64,000 bases of DNA from Hugenholtzia roseola DSM 9546 (GTDB taxonomy: Bacteria > Bacteroidota > Bacteroidia > Cytophagales > Bernardetiaceae). The position numbers were made by a program, and so were the translations under genes. Under the pieces are notes generated by a model. The model was not told the origin of the DNA. It worked only from the letters and a program-made list of their open reading frames with translations, and did not search any database. The first letter of the stretch is position 1. Every line of letters begins with the position of its first letter. The stretch lies in assembly GCF_000422585.1 (NCBI RefSeq), contig NZ_AUGI01000032.1:62001-126000 (forward strand). Reading direction: 5' to 3'. Shown here piece after piece: positions 7,928 to 15,675 of this stretch.

Positions 7928-8681
7928 GCAAATCTCCTACTTCTGAAAGTAAAGTGAGCTTTCCGCCGTAGGTTTCACGTAGTAGGGCGGGCGTGAGGGC
8001 TTGTTCGGTAGGTGCGCTGGCAACTAATCGCATATTGAGCAGGACAAGCCAATCGAAATATTGGGCTGCCGATTGTAAGTCGTGATGCACTACCACGAGG
8101 GTCTTGCCCTCTTTTTTCATGCCTTGCAGTAGTTGGATAATGGCTTGTTCGGTGGTGGCATCTACGCCTACAAAGGGTTCGTCCATCAGGTATAGGTCGG
8201 CTTCCTGTGCTAAGGCACGTGCTAAAAATACGCGCTGCTGCTGCCCGCCCGAAAGTTGTGAAATTTGTCTATGCGCGAAATTTTCCATCTGCACTTGGCT
8301 AAGGTAGTGTAGGGCTTTTTCCTTATCTTTCTGTGTAGGACGCTGAAAAAGTCCCATTTTGCCATACAAGCCCATCAAGACTACTTCCAAAACGGACGCA
8401 GGAAAATCCCAATCTACACTTTCCCTTTGTGGAACATAACTCACACGCAGACGCACCTTATCGAGGCTCTCCCCGAAAAGGCGCACATAGCCGCTTGCAA
8501 GGCTCTGCAAGCCCATAATGGCTTTGATGAGGGTAGATTTTCCTGCTCCGTTAGGTCCCATCACGCCCACGAGCGCACCCTGTGGCAGGGTCAGGTCTAT
8601 GCCCCAAAGGACAGGCTTTTTGTCATAACTCACCGTCAGGTCGTGAACTTCTAAGACGGCATTTTGTGGGTGCAGTATCAT
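7890..8681 (-). CDS. Metal-type ABC transporter ATP-binding protein (Zn/Mn, ZnuC-like)
   Basis: This 263-residue ATPase has Walker A GPNGAGKST (about residues 41-49), a Q-loop, the signature LSGGQQQRVFLARALA, Walker B LYLMDEPFVGVD and the switch His in VVHHDLQ. The VSYVPQRESVDWDFPASVLEVV segment after the Q-loop is typical of the ATPases of zinc/manganese/iron (ABC-3) importers. Such proteins power metal uptake with an ABC-3 permease and a binding protein. Neither is in this window, and the flanking genes are a HEAT protein and glycosyltransferases, so the gene stands alone. Its 3' end overlaps the HEAT gene by 38 bp tail to tail. Specificity is inferred from family resemblance only. Confidence 0.88.
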   Translation of the reverse strand: MILHPQNAVLEVHDLTVSYDKKPVLWGIDLTLPQGALVGVMGPNGAGKSTLIKAIMGLQSLASGYVRLFGESLDKVRLRVSYVPQRESVDWDFPASVLEVVLMGLYGKMGLFQRPTQKDKEKALHYLSQVQMENFAHRQISQLSGGQQQRVFLARALAQEADLYLMDEPFVGVDATTEQAIIQLLQGMKKEGKTLVVVHHDLQSAAQYFDWLVLLNMRLVASAPTEQALTPALLRETYGGKLTLLSEVGDLLKKSEFPSREQP

Positions 8682-8721
8682 GTGAGAGGGATTTTGTATT
8701 TTTGACCAAAATTACGAAATT

Positions 8722-9807
8722 ATGCTCAAAATCTTTTTTCACGTAACCTCGCAGCAGGGAGCTTCGCTTTTTAATGACGCTTATTTTCAGAAGTTGGGTA
8801 TCAAGGGGCTGACCCATCAGGCTTGTGTTCTGCAAATTTTACACGCGGGTAGCACTTCCTTGATGGGAGCGCAAGAGTCAGAATTAGGGATACATCATTT
8901 CGTAACCTTTGGAAATGCCTTCTATCTGCAAAACTTATGGGCGAAAGAACAAGGTCTGTCTTATGAAGCGCAAAATTGGGAATTGGAAATTCTCAACGCA
9001 CAAATAGAAGCCTTCCAGCCTGATGTAATTTATACGGTCAATCCTGAATGGTTTTCGCAAAATTATTCAAAAATCAAAAAAACACCGATTTGTGCTGCTT
9101 GGAAAGCCTCGCCCTTTGCGAAAAACTTAGACTTCTCTTGTTTCGATATCGGACTTTCTTTTAATGATTTATATCTATCACAACTCAAAGAGGTTGGCGT
9201 AAAAAAAGCTGCCCTACGCGATTTTGCTTTCGAACCCAGTATCAAGCCTCGTTTTTTTCCAGAAAGAGAAAAAGACATAGACCTAAGTTTTGTGGGTACA
9301 TACAACGATTGGATGTTTGGCGAACGTAATAATTTCCTTTCTGAAATTATTAAACAGTTTTATTTTAAGTATAAAATTCGATATCATCTAAAAACTTACT
9401 ATCGCGTCAAGGGTTTAGTGCCTATTTTGCCGTTCAATTTTTACCCTGTTTATCGAAAATCGGTTTTCTTTCGCGATTTCTTAGACGTTATAGATAGGTC
9501 TAAAATCGTATTTAATTGCCATAGCGATAGCACAGGTGAGCGAAAGGGTAACATGCGTGTTTTTGAAACCTTGGGTATGAAGGCTTTTATGCTTTCTGAT
9601 GCAGGTAGGTATCCTGAATTTTTGAAGGAAGGGCGCGATTTCATAGCCTACCACAATCAAAAAGACCTTTTAGATAAGGTTCGCTATTTCCTTAAAAACG
9701 ACCAAGAAAGGATACAAATAGCAGAACAAGGGTATCAAACCTTGTCGAGGCATTATAGCACGGAATCTTGCGCAAAAGATTTGCAGCATATTTTTGGTAG
9801 TCTTTGA
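8722..9807 (+). CDS. Glycosyltransferase, CgeB/GT4-like
   Basis: The 361-residue protein shows the late half of a GT-B glycosyltransferase. DLSFVGTYNDWMFGERNNFL opens the second Rossmann domain, and FNCHSDSTGERKGNMRVFET with EAYP-like spacing is followed by DLLDKVRYFLKNDQERIQIA and a C-terminal helix. This pattern is that of the CgeB-type group with a terminal 'glycosyl transferase group 1' domain. The donor and acceptor sugars are unknown. It is divergent from the ABC ATPase (40 bp apart) and starts a cluster of glycan genes reaching 13222, probably for surface polysaccharide. Confidence 0.78.
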   Translation: MLKIFFHVTSQQGASLFNDAYFQKLGIKGLTHQACVLQILHAGSTSLMGAQESELGIHHFVTFGNAFYLQNLWAKEQGLSYEAQNWELEILNAQIEAFQPDVIYTVNPEWFSQNYSKIKKTPICAAWKASPFAKNLDFSCFDIGLSFNDLYLSQLKEVGVKKAALRDFAFEPSIKPRFFPEREKDIDLSFVGTYNDWMFGERNNFLSEIIKQFYFKYKIRYHLKTYYRVKGLVPILPFNFYPVYRKSVFFRDFLDVIDRSKIVFNCHSDSTGERKGNMRVFETLGMKAFMLSDAGRYPEFLKEGRDFIAYHNQKDLLDKVRYFLKNDQERIQIAEQGYQTLSRHYSTESCAKDLQHIFGSL

Positions 9808-9826
9808 TGTATAAAAGTCTGTACTA

Positions 9827-10972
9827 TTATTGTAAAATTTCCTGATACACCTTATTCATGCGTTTGAGGTAGTTTTCCATGCTATAGAAAGTAGTTCGTT
9901 CGTGCGCATACGCGGCATTACTCGAAAACTCATAATCGGTGCTGACCATCATTTTAAGTTTTTCTACAATTTGGGTAATGTCCTTTTCAGCAACAAGGAA
10001 AGCGTGTTTGTTTTCCCTTCCTATTACTTCGGGAATCCCACCTATGGCACTTGCTATTACGGGTAGCCCTGCCGCTATAGCTTCTAAAATGGAAATGCCA
10101 AAGGCTTCTTCTTCGCGCGTATCCTCTGTGATGATAGCAGGGTGCAGATAAACATCGTGCGCTGCCAATATGTCGGGCAACTTTTGGTGCGGCACCATGC
10201 CCAACATATTTACCTTACTTTCTATCCCCAAATCGTGTATCTGTTGCCTAATTTCTTGCTCCAACTCCCCTCCTCCTGCTAAGGTAAGCACCGTATTAGG
10301 ATAGTGTTGGGAAAATATTTTGAAAGCCTCTAAAAGATATTTATGACCCTTACAAGCCGTCAGACGTGCAACGCTGATAAGGCGTAGGGTGTCGCCTTGC
10401 TTGAAGAAAAGAGTTTTGGGTTGAAATTGAAAGGCGGGGTTAAACATATTATAGACAATGTGAATTTTGTTTTCTTTCACACCTAAACTCAAAAGTTTGT
10501 TTTTCAGAAAAACGGAATTGACCGTAAAAGCCACCTGCGGTGCAGCCGCCAATGCTAAGAAGTTCTTTCTATAAACTGGGTCAATAAAAGGCAAAGAAGT
10601 GGCATCTGTACCCGTTAGAGAAACTAAAATGGGAGTCTGCTCGAATTGAGTGCCTTGCAAAAGCTGGAAAATCTCGATGCCATTTACGCCAATGTGTGCC
10701 TGTATGAGGTCTGGGCTACATCTCTCTAAAAACGAAATAACTCGCTTTTTCAAGCTAAAGCCAAGCAATCTGAGGAAGTAGCGTTTGTAAAAGCGCGGAT
10801 ATTTTTCTATGACCTCCAAATTTGAGAGGGGACGTTGCTTTTTTAAAGTACGCTGGAAACAAAGCACCGCTTGCTTTACAAATGATTCTTTCAGTTGTTG
10901 GTTCAGGATAAAATCATAGATAAATGTTTCAGAGGGCAGTGAAAAGATTGTAATAAAATGTAGTATCTTCAT
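9827..10972 (-). CDS. GT4-family glycosyltransferase
   Basis: The frame extends to 11035, but the ATG at 10972 (MKILHFITIFSLPSETFIYD) fits the start of GT4 enzymes and avoids overlap with the methyltransferase gene, so it is chosen (381 residues). The GT-B features are LRLISVARLTACKGHKYLLEA, VLTLAGGGELEQEIR and the donor-site acidic motif EEEAFGISILEAIAAGLPVIA (E-x7-E type). The neighbouring gene upstream ends 10 bp away, so the two are probably co-transcribed. Substrate not predictable. Confidence 0.88.
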   Translation of the reverse strand: MKILHFITIFSLPSETFIYDFILNQQLKESFVKQAVLCFQRTLKKQRPLSNLEVIEKYPRFYKRYFLRLLGFSLKKRVISFLERCSPDLIQAHIGVNGIEIFQLLQGTQFEQTPILVSLTGTDATSLPFIDPVYRKNFLALAAAPQVAFTVNSVFLKNKLLSLGVKENKIHIVYNMFNPAFQFQPKTLFFKQGDTLRLISVARLTACKGHKYLLEAFKIFSQHYPNTVLTLAGGGELEQEIRQQIHDLGIESKVNMLGMVPHQKLPDILAAHDVYLHPAIITEDTREEEAFGISILEAIAAGLPVIASAIGGIPEVIGRENKHAFLVAEKDITQIVEKLKMMVSTDYEFSSNAAYAHERTTFYSMENYLKRMNKVYQEILQ

Positions 10973-10982
10973 GAGTCTTTTT

Positions 10983-11633
10983 TTATGCTCTCTCTTTTTC
11001 AAAAAAGAAGAATTTACTCGCCTGACGACCTTCAAAGGGCGTTTCTACAGTTTCTATAAGTTTAAAATGTGGGAAAATGCGCATCACATCATTCGTAAAT
11101 TTTCGGTGACGGACATGGGAAACGGCTTGTTCGTTGATGTCTTTTGGCTTTTCTAAGTCATAATCTGTGCTATAAACACAAACATATTTTGTACTGCTTT
11201 CAAATAAGTTTGAAAGATACTTAAAATAAACGTCATCTTCTACCAAATGAAAGATAACCTCCATAGAGAGAGTCAAATCACCTTTTAGATTTTTTACCAT
11301 TTCCTCATCGTGAATTTCGAAAGATTTTGAAGAATCCTCTTTATATTTGGCTTTGCAAATTTCTATGGCTTTGGGCGAAACATCAATCCCAATGTAGTGC
11401 GGGTATTGGGCGTATTGTAATTGATTGCCGTCTCCACAACCAAAGTCTATGACGCTTTGGATAGCGTTCTTGGCTACGAAATCATTTACGACTTGTGCCT
11501 TAAATTCCGCTATCTGACCATAAGAACCTGCACCAGAATTGCCTCCTAAGGAATAGCGCGAATCCCAATACTGCTTAGAACTAAATGCTTGGTTAGAAGA
11601 AAATAGTTTTTTTATTTTGTCTAAAAACGTCAT
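10983..11633 (-). CDS. SAM-dependent class I methyltransferase
   Basis: The start is taken at the ATG at 11633 (MTFLDKIKKLF), giving 216 residues; a longer frame to 11687 would overlap the divergent gene. SAM-binding motif I is VIDFGCGDGNQLQYA, the acidic end of beta 2 is YIGIDVSPKAIE, and LTLSMEVIFHLVEDD marks motif post-I. The C-terminus has an HVRHRKFTNDV segment. Embedded among glycosyltransferases, it probably methylates a sugar or a glycan end, but this is inference from context. Confidence 0.8.
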   Translation of the reverse strand: MTFLDKIKKLFSSNQAFSSKQYWDSRYSLGGNSGAGSYGQIAEFKAQVVNDFVAKNAIQSVIDFGCGDGNQLQYAQYPHYIGIDVSPKAIEICKAKYKEDSSKSFEIHDEEMVKNLKGDLTLSMEVIFHLVEDDVYFKYLSNLFESSTKYVCVYSTDYDLEKPKDINEQAVSHVRHRKFTNDVMRIFPHFKLIETVETPFEGRQASKFFFFEKERA

Positions 11634-11648
11634 CTTTTTGTATTTTAA

Positions 11649-12854
11649 ATGAATGATAGTCCTATGAAAATTGCTTTTTTTACCCACTATACAGAGCTAT
11701 ATGGCGCAAATCGGTCTTTGATTGGCTTAATAGAGGGCTTGCAGAGCTTAGATGCAAAGATAAAGTTTTTGGTGGTTATGCCCAATCCTGATAGCGAATT
11801 TGAAATGATTTTGAGAAAAAAGAAAATCGAAACGCTCGTTTTTCCTTTTGCTATGTCCATGCAATATCGTTGGTATTCACGTTTTTTGCCTAAACGACCG
11901 TTTCAATACTTACAATATATCAAAGAGGCGCGGACGGCGCGAAGAAAAAATCAGGAAGCAAATAACTTACTTACTGAAAAACTGCAAGAGTGGCAACCAG
12001 ATTTGATTTATTCCAATAGTTCGGTTTTTGATGTAGGATATGATATATCTAAAAGATTAAACTTGGCGCACGTGTGGCATTTACGTGAATTTGGCTGGGA
12101 AGATTATAAACTCGTCTTTCCTTTTTCTGACGGCGAGGAACATTATCAAAAAATAGCACAGACAACACTTCGCATTGCCATTAGTGAAAACATAGCACGC
12201 CACTTTGAGGCAAAGATAGGAAATGTACCTATAGAAGTAATTTACAATGGAATATTGAAAAAAGAAAAATTTTTACAAAATAAACAAAAAGCAAATACAA
12301 ATAATTTTATATTTTGTATTATTGGGTTGATACAAACAAATAAAGGACAAAAACAAGCAGTAGAAGCCCTTAGTTTGGTAGTAGAAAAATATCCAAAAAC
12401 TACACTTTGGATAGTAGGCGAAGGCGATACAAAAAACTTAGAAAGGCTCATCAGAAAAAAGAATCTAAGCCTAAATGTAAGTCTTAGAGGTCTTGTTTCA
12501 GATGTTTTTGAAGAAGTTTTCCCCCATGTAAATGCCACCCTGATGTGTTCGCAAGCTGAGGCAATGGGGCGCGTAACGGTAGAGAGCATGGCTGCCCTTC
12601 GACCTGTAATAGGGCGAAACAGTGCAGGTACTGCCGAGCTTATAGCCGACGGGCGCGGGCTTGCCTATGACGGCACTACTGAAGACTTAGCCCAAAAGAT
12701 GATTTTTTTGATAGAAAATCCTACCCATATCAATAAGATGACCTCACAGGCTTGGGAGTGGGTCTATGAAAATTTTAGCATAGAAAGTTATGCAGAGAAA
12801 ATATATGAATTAGTTTTAAAAGTTAAGGATAATTCTAACCCCTCCCTCCCATGA
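11649..12854 (+). CDS. GT4-family glycosyltransferase
   Basis: This is a 401-residue GT-B enzyme. The N-terminal MKIAFFTHYTELYGANRSL (Met at 11664) is the probable true start; the upstream ATG at 11649 adds five residues. The second domain has FIFCIIGLIQTNKGQKQAVEA, TTLWIVGEGDTKNLERLI and a donor-site region SQAEAMGRVTVESMAALRPVI. The intergenic gap to the divergent methyltransferase is only 15-30 bp. Its interior around 12240-12340 is much more AT-rich than the flanking genes, a hint of foreign origin. It overlaps the next gene by 4 bp (ATGA). Confidence 0.87.
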   Translation: MNDSPMKIAFFTHYTELYGANRSLIGLIEGLQSLDAKIKFLVVMPNPDSEFEMILRKKKIETLVFPFAMSMQYRWYSRFLPKRPFQYLQYIKEARTARRKNQEANNLLTEKLQEWQPDLIYSNSSVFDVGYDISKRLNLAHVWHLREFGWEDYKLVFPFSDGEEHYQKIAQTTLRIAISENIARHFEAKIGNVPIEVIYNGILKKEKFLQNKQKANTNNFIFCIIGLIQTNKGQKQAVEALSLVVEKYPKTTLWIVGEGDTKNLERLIRKKNLSLNVSLRGLVSDVFEEVFPHVNATLMCSQAEAMGRVTVESMAALRPVIGRNSAGTAELIADGRGLAYDGTTEDLAQKMIFLIENPTHINKMTSQAWEWVYENFSIESYAEKIYELVLKVKDNSNPSLP

Positions 12855-13222
12855 CAAAAAAAATATTCCTCCCCTTGTGCCTTCTTTTTTGGCTCTATGC
12901 GGGTATGAATCGCGTAAGTTGGGCGGAGTGGCTGCGCGGCGTAGGGGTCTGGAATTGGGTAGATACAGGTTTGGTAGCACTGCTGTTTTTGGGGTTGAAC
13001 GTGCTAATAGGTTGTATCCTTTGGTGGGGTGAGTGGCGAAAGGTGCTGTGGCAGCTTATGGGACAGGCGGCTTTGTTGGGAGGGGCTATCCTTCTTTTGG
13101 TGGCAAACAAAATCAGCGGATTGGGGTTCTTAGTCGTATATGCCGAGCAGCTTATCAGCCTTTTCTTTTCGCCCTTGCTCGCTTTCCTATTTGTGATGCT
13201 TTATTTTATACAAAAAAAATAA
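12851..13222 (+). CDS. Small polytopic membrane protein of unknown function
   Basis: The 123-residue protein is translationally coupled to the glycosyltransferase upstream through an ATGA overlap. It has about four hydrophobic segments: residues 5-20, 37-57, 66-85 and 95-119. No family is recognised. The coupling suggests a role with the glycosyltransferase at the membrane, which is inference. Confidence 0.6.
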   Translation: MTKKIFLPLCLLFWLYAGMNRVSWAEWLRGVGVWNWVDTGLVALLFLGLNVLIGCILWWGEWRKVLWQLMGQAALLGGAILLLVANKISGLGFLVVYAEQLISLFFSPLLAFLFVMLYFIQKK

Positions 13223-13310
13223 AAGTATTACAAAAATACAACTATCTCTTCTTTACACAAAAGAGAGTGGTGAGCGGCTACTAAAATCGATAAAAAAATA
13301 AAAAAGCATC

Positions 13311-13340
13311 TTGTTAAAACCAATTTTTGCGTTATCTTTG
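13311..13340 (+). promoter_or_regulatory. Promoter for citrate synthase
   Basis: TTG at 13311-13313 and TATCTTTG at 13333-13340 are separated by 19 bp, matching the Bacteroidota consensus. Transcription would start near 13347, leaving a leader of about 100 nt before the ATG at 13447. Confidence 0.65.
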
Positions 13341-13446
13341 CTTTTCAAGACCCTCAACGCTTCGTTTTTGCACATTCCCGCGCGAATTTCCTCGCAAACC
13401 CTTTGCATCTTATACCCTGTTTCACATATACAAATTCCCACCAAGC

Positions 13447-14736
13447 ATGGCACAATCTGACAAAACCGCTACGCTGACCTATAATGGTACAACCTACGAA
13501 CTCCCACTCCTTGAAGGCACAGAAGGTGAGGTTGCGATTGATATTGGCAAACTCCGCGACCAAACAGGTCTTATCACGATGGACCCCGGCTTTAAAAATA
13601 CAGGCTCTACTACCAGTAGCATCACCTTTTTAGATGGCGAGCAAGGCATCTTGCGCTATCGGGGCTATAATATTGAAGAGTTAGCGGAAAAATCGAGCTT
13701 CTTGGAAGTGTCGTGGCTTCTCATCTATGGCGAATTGCCTACCGCCGAACAGCTCAAAAAGTTTCAGACCGACATCACCAAACATACCCTCATTCACGAG
13801 GATATGCGCAAAATCTTCGATGGCTTCCCTACTACGGCACACCCAATGGGCGTTTTAGGCTCTCTCACCGCTGCTTTGAGTGCCTTCTACCCACGTGCGA
13901 TGGAAACAAACCGTCCGCCCGAAGAGATTTACCTTTCTGTGGTGCGTCTGATTGCTAAAATCCCTACCATTGCAGCTTGGTCGTACAAAAATGAAATGGG
14001 ACACCCCGTTAATTATCCCGACAATAGCCTTTCTTATTGCGAGCGTTTCCTCAAAATGATGTTTGCACTCCCTACCGAAGATTATCATGTAGACCCCGTA
14101 GTGGCAGATGCACTCGACAAACTCCTTATCCTGCACGCCGACCACGAGCAAAACTGTTCCACTTCTACTGTTAGAATGGTAGGCTCTTCTTTGGCAAATA
14201 TCTATTCTGCCATCGCTTCGGCTATCAATGCCTTAGGCGGGCCCCTGCATGGCGGCGCAAATCAGGAAGTTATCGAAATGTTGGAAGACATCCATAAAAA
14301 CGGCGTGAGCATCAGCACTTTTGTAGAAAAAGTCAAGAGTCGCGAAATGCGTTTGATGGGATTCGGACACCGCGTCTATAAAAACTTTGACCCGCGTGCG
14401 CGTATCCTCAAAAAATCTTGCGATGAGGTCTTGAACAAGTTGGGCATCAATGACCCACTTTTAGACCTTGCCAAGCAGCTCGAAGAAGTGGCTCTAAAAG
14501 ACGACTTCTTTGTAAGCCGCAAATTATATCCAAACGTAGACTTCTATTCAGGCATCATCTACCGCGCTTTGGGGCTGCCTGTGGATATGTTTACGGTTAT
14601 GTTTGCTATGGGACGTATGCCGGGTTGGATTGCACAATGGCTCGAAATGTTGCAAATGAAGCAGCCTATTGGTCGTCCGCGTCAAATTTACACAGGAGCT
14701 ACCGAGCGTCCGTATGTAGAGATGAACAAGCGATAA
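13447..14736 (+). CDS. gltA: Citrate synthase
   Basis: The frame opens at 13327, but residues before the ATG at 13447 lie over the leader, so MAQSDKTATLTYNG is the start (429 residues, normal for type II citrate synthase). Visible family motifs are the N-terminal beta-rich domain with DPGFKNTGSTTSSITFLDG and ILRYRGYNIEEL, the catalytic His region LGGPLHGGANQEVIEML, and MGFGHRVYKNFDPRA with the second His and the substrate arginine. It condenses oxaloacetate and acetyl-CoA at the entry of the TCA cycle. It is monocistronic, with its own promoter and a strong terminator. Confidence 0.96.
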   Translation: MAQSDKTATLTYNGTTYELPLLEGTEGEVAIDIGKLRDQTGLITMDPGFKNTGSTTSSITFLDGEQGILRYRGYNIEELAEKSSFLEVSWLLIYGELPTAEQLKKFQTDITKHTLIHEDMRKIFDGFPTTAHPMGVLGSLTAALSAFYPRAMETNRPPEEIYLSVVRLIAKIPTIAAWSYKNEMGHPVNYPDNSLSYCERFLKMMFALPTEDYHVDPVVADALDKLLILHADHEQNCSTSTVRMVGSSLANIYSAIASAINALGGPLHGGANQEVIEMLEDIHKNGVSISTFVEKVKSREMRLMGFGHRVYKNFDPRARILKKSCDEVLNKLGINDPLLDLAKQLEEVALKDDFFVSRKLYPNVDFYSGIIYRALGLPVDMFTVMFAMGRMPGWIAQWLEMLQMKQPIGRPRQIYTGATERPYVEMNKR

Positions 14737-14761
14737 CCCTATCCATTGCATTTTCAAATCT

Positions 14762-14801
14762 AAAAAAACCTATAAAGCAAGCCACTTTATAGGTTTTTTT
14801 T
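14762..14801 (+). terminator. Rho-independent terminator of gltA
   Basis: AAAAAACCTATAAAG pairs perfectly with CTTTATAGGTTTTTT around the loop CAAGCCA, ending in a T-run. Because it is A-rich upstream it could also serve the convergent YceI gene. Confidence 0.88.
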
Positions 14802-14856
14802 CTGAAAGAGATTACCAAAATTATTTAAAATAGTTTAGCGTGCTTAGAAACGCGCC

Positions 14857-15546
14857 TTATTCGCAATTTTTCATCAGCTTGGCACTGATATTAAGCGAAA
14901 CTTCCGACCAAAGTTTGCTAATGCCATCTTTGCCTGTGTGCAGGTCTTTACAAACCTCATTTAGCGCATTGATAGCCGCCATGCCCTCCCAAAGATTTAC
15001 GTCAATATCGCCTGTGAAGCGCAAGACGTTTTCAGCATTTACTTCGTAAGAAAGGGGAACTTCTTTTTCTAAGTTGTTCATTTTCAATAAAATAGTAGCC
15101 GTTCCGCTCTGGTCGTTGCCTTCTACTTTGGTAAAACTGCCGCGCAATACCTCTGTTTCTTTGAGTGTGCCAAAGAAGTAGGTCTTGATTTTTTTGTCGC
15201 GTTCAGGGTCGTTGGTATCCACGCCCTCAATCGGAATTTCGAAAGTAAGGTTATTGAGCAAATCTGTTACATTTTGGGCTGCACCATTGCTGGTATTTAC
15301 TTTGACACTTCTGAATTTGCCATTGACTCCCGTCTTTTCGGTGAATTTATAAGCTGTCCAAGAGATAGTAACTTCGCTTGAATCATAGCTATATGTACAA
15401 TTTTGTGGCGTTTCGGTTACAATTTGCGTGCTATCGCTAAGGGTATTTTCGCCATTGGCTTGGTCTTTTTTCTGACCGCAAGCGGCTAAAAAGAGCAAAA
15501 CAGCAAGAAGTGTTAGATTGCGATAGTTTAAAATAATAGCTTTCAT
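14857..15546 (-). CDS. YceI-family lipoprotein
   Basis: The start is set at the ATG at 15546, giving a lipoprotein signal MKAIILNYRNLTLLAVLLFL ending in the lipobox LAAC (229 residues). The mature domain has the YceI pattern of a lipocalin-like barrel: VTISWTAYKFTEKTGVNGKF, a middle NNLTFEIPIEGVDTNDPERD that matches the usual D-x-x-R-D turn, and RFTGDIDVNLWEGMAAINAL. YceI proteins bind isoprenoid or other amphiphilic ligands in the periplasm. As a lipoprotein it is probably anchored to the outer membrane. The gene is convergent with gltA. Confidence 0.88.
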   Translation of the reverse strand: MKAIILNYRNLTLLAVLLFLAACGQKKDQANGENTLSDSTQIVTETPQNCTYSYDSSEVTISWTAYKFTEKTGVNGKFRSVKVNTSNGAAQNVTDLLNNLTFEIPIEGVDTNDPERDKKIKTYFFGTLKETEVLRGSFTKVEGNDQSGTATILLKMNNLEKEVPLSYEVNAENVLRFTGDIDVNLWEGMAAINALNEVCKDLHTGKDGISKLWSEVSLNISAKLMKNCE

Positions 15547-15624
15547 TTTTTGATAGTTTAGAAGGTGATGAATCAAAAACAGGTAGCACAATTTGAAAGT
15601 TGGCTTTGTTTTCTGGTACGATTA

Positions 15625-15632
15625 CAAAGTTA
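15625..15632 (-). promoter_or_regulatory. Candidate -7 element for the YceI gene
   Basis: TAACTTTG on the minus strand matches TAnnTTTG in full, 79 bp before the start codon at 15546. No clear -33 TTTG is found at the expected distance, so the call is tentative. Confidence 0.4.
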
Positions 15633-15675
15633 GAAGATTTTGTCGAGGGAAAAAGTTTTTCTTAGCATTTTGTCC

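Noticed and set aside
13855-14151. Antisense open frame of 98 residues in gltA
   Set aside because: It mirrors the codon pattern of the well-supported gltA frame.
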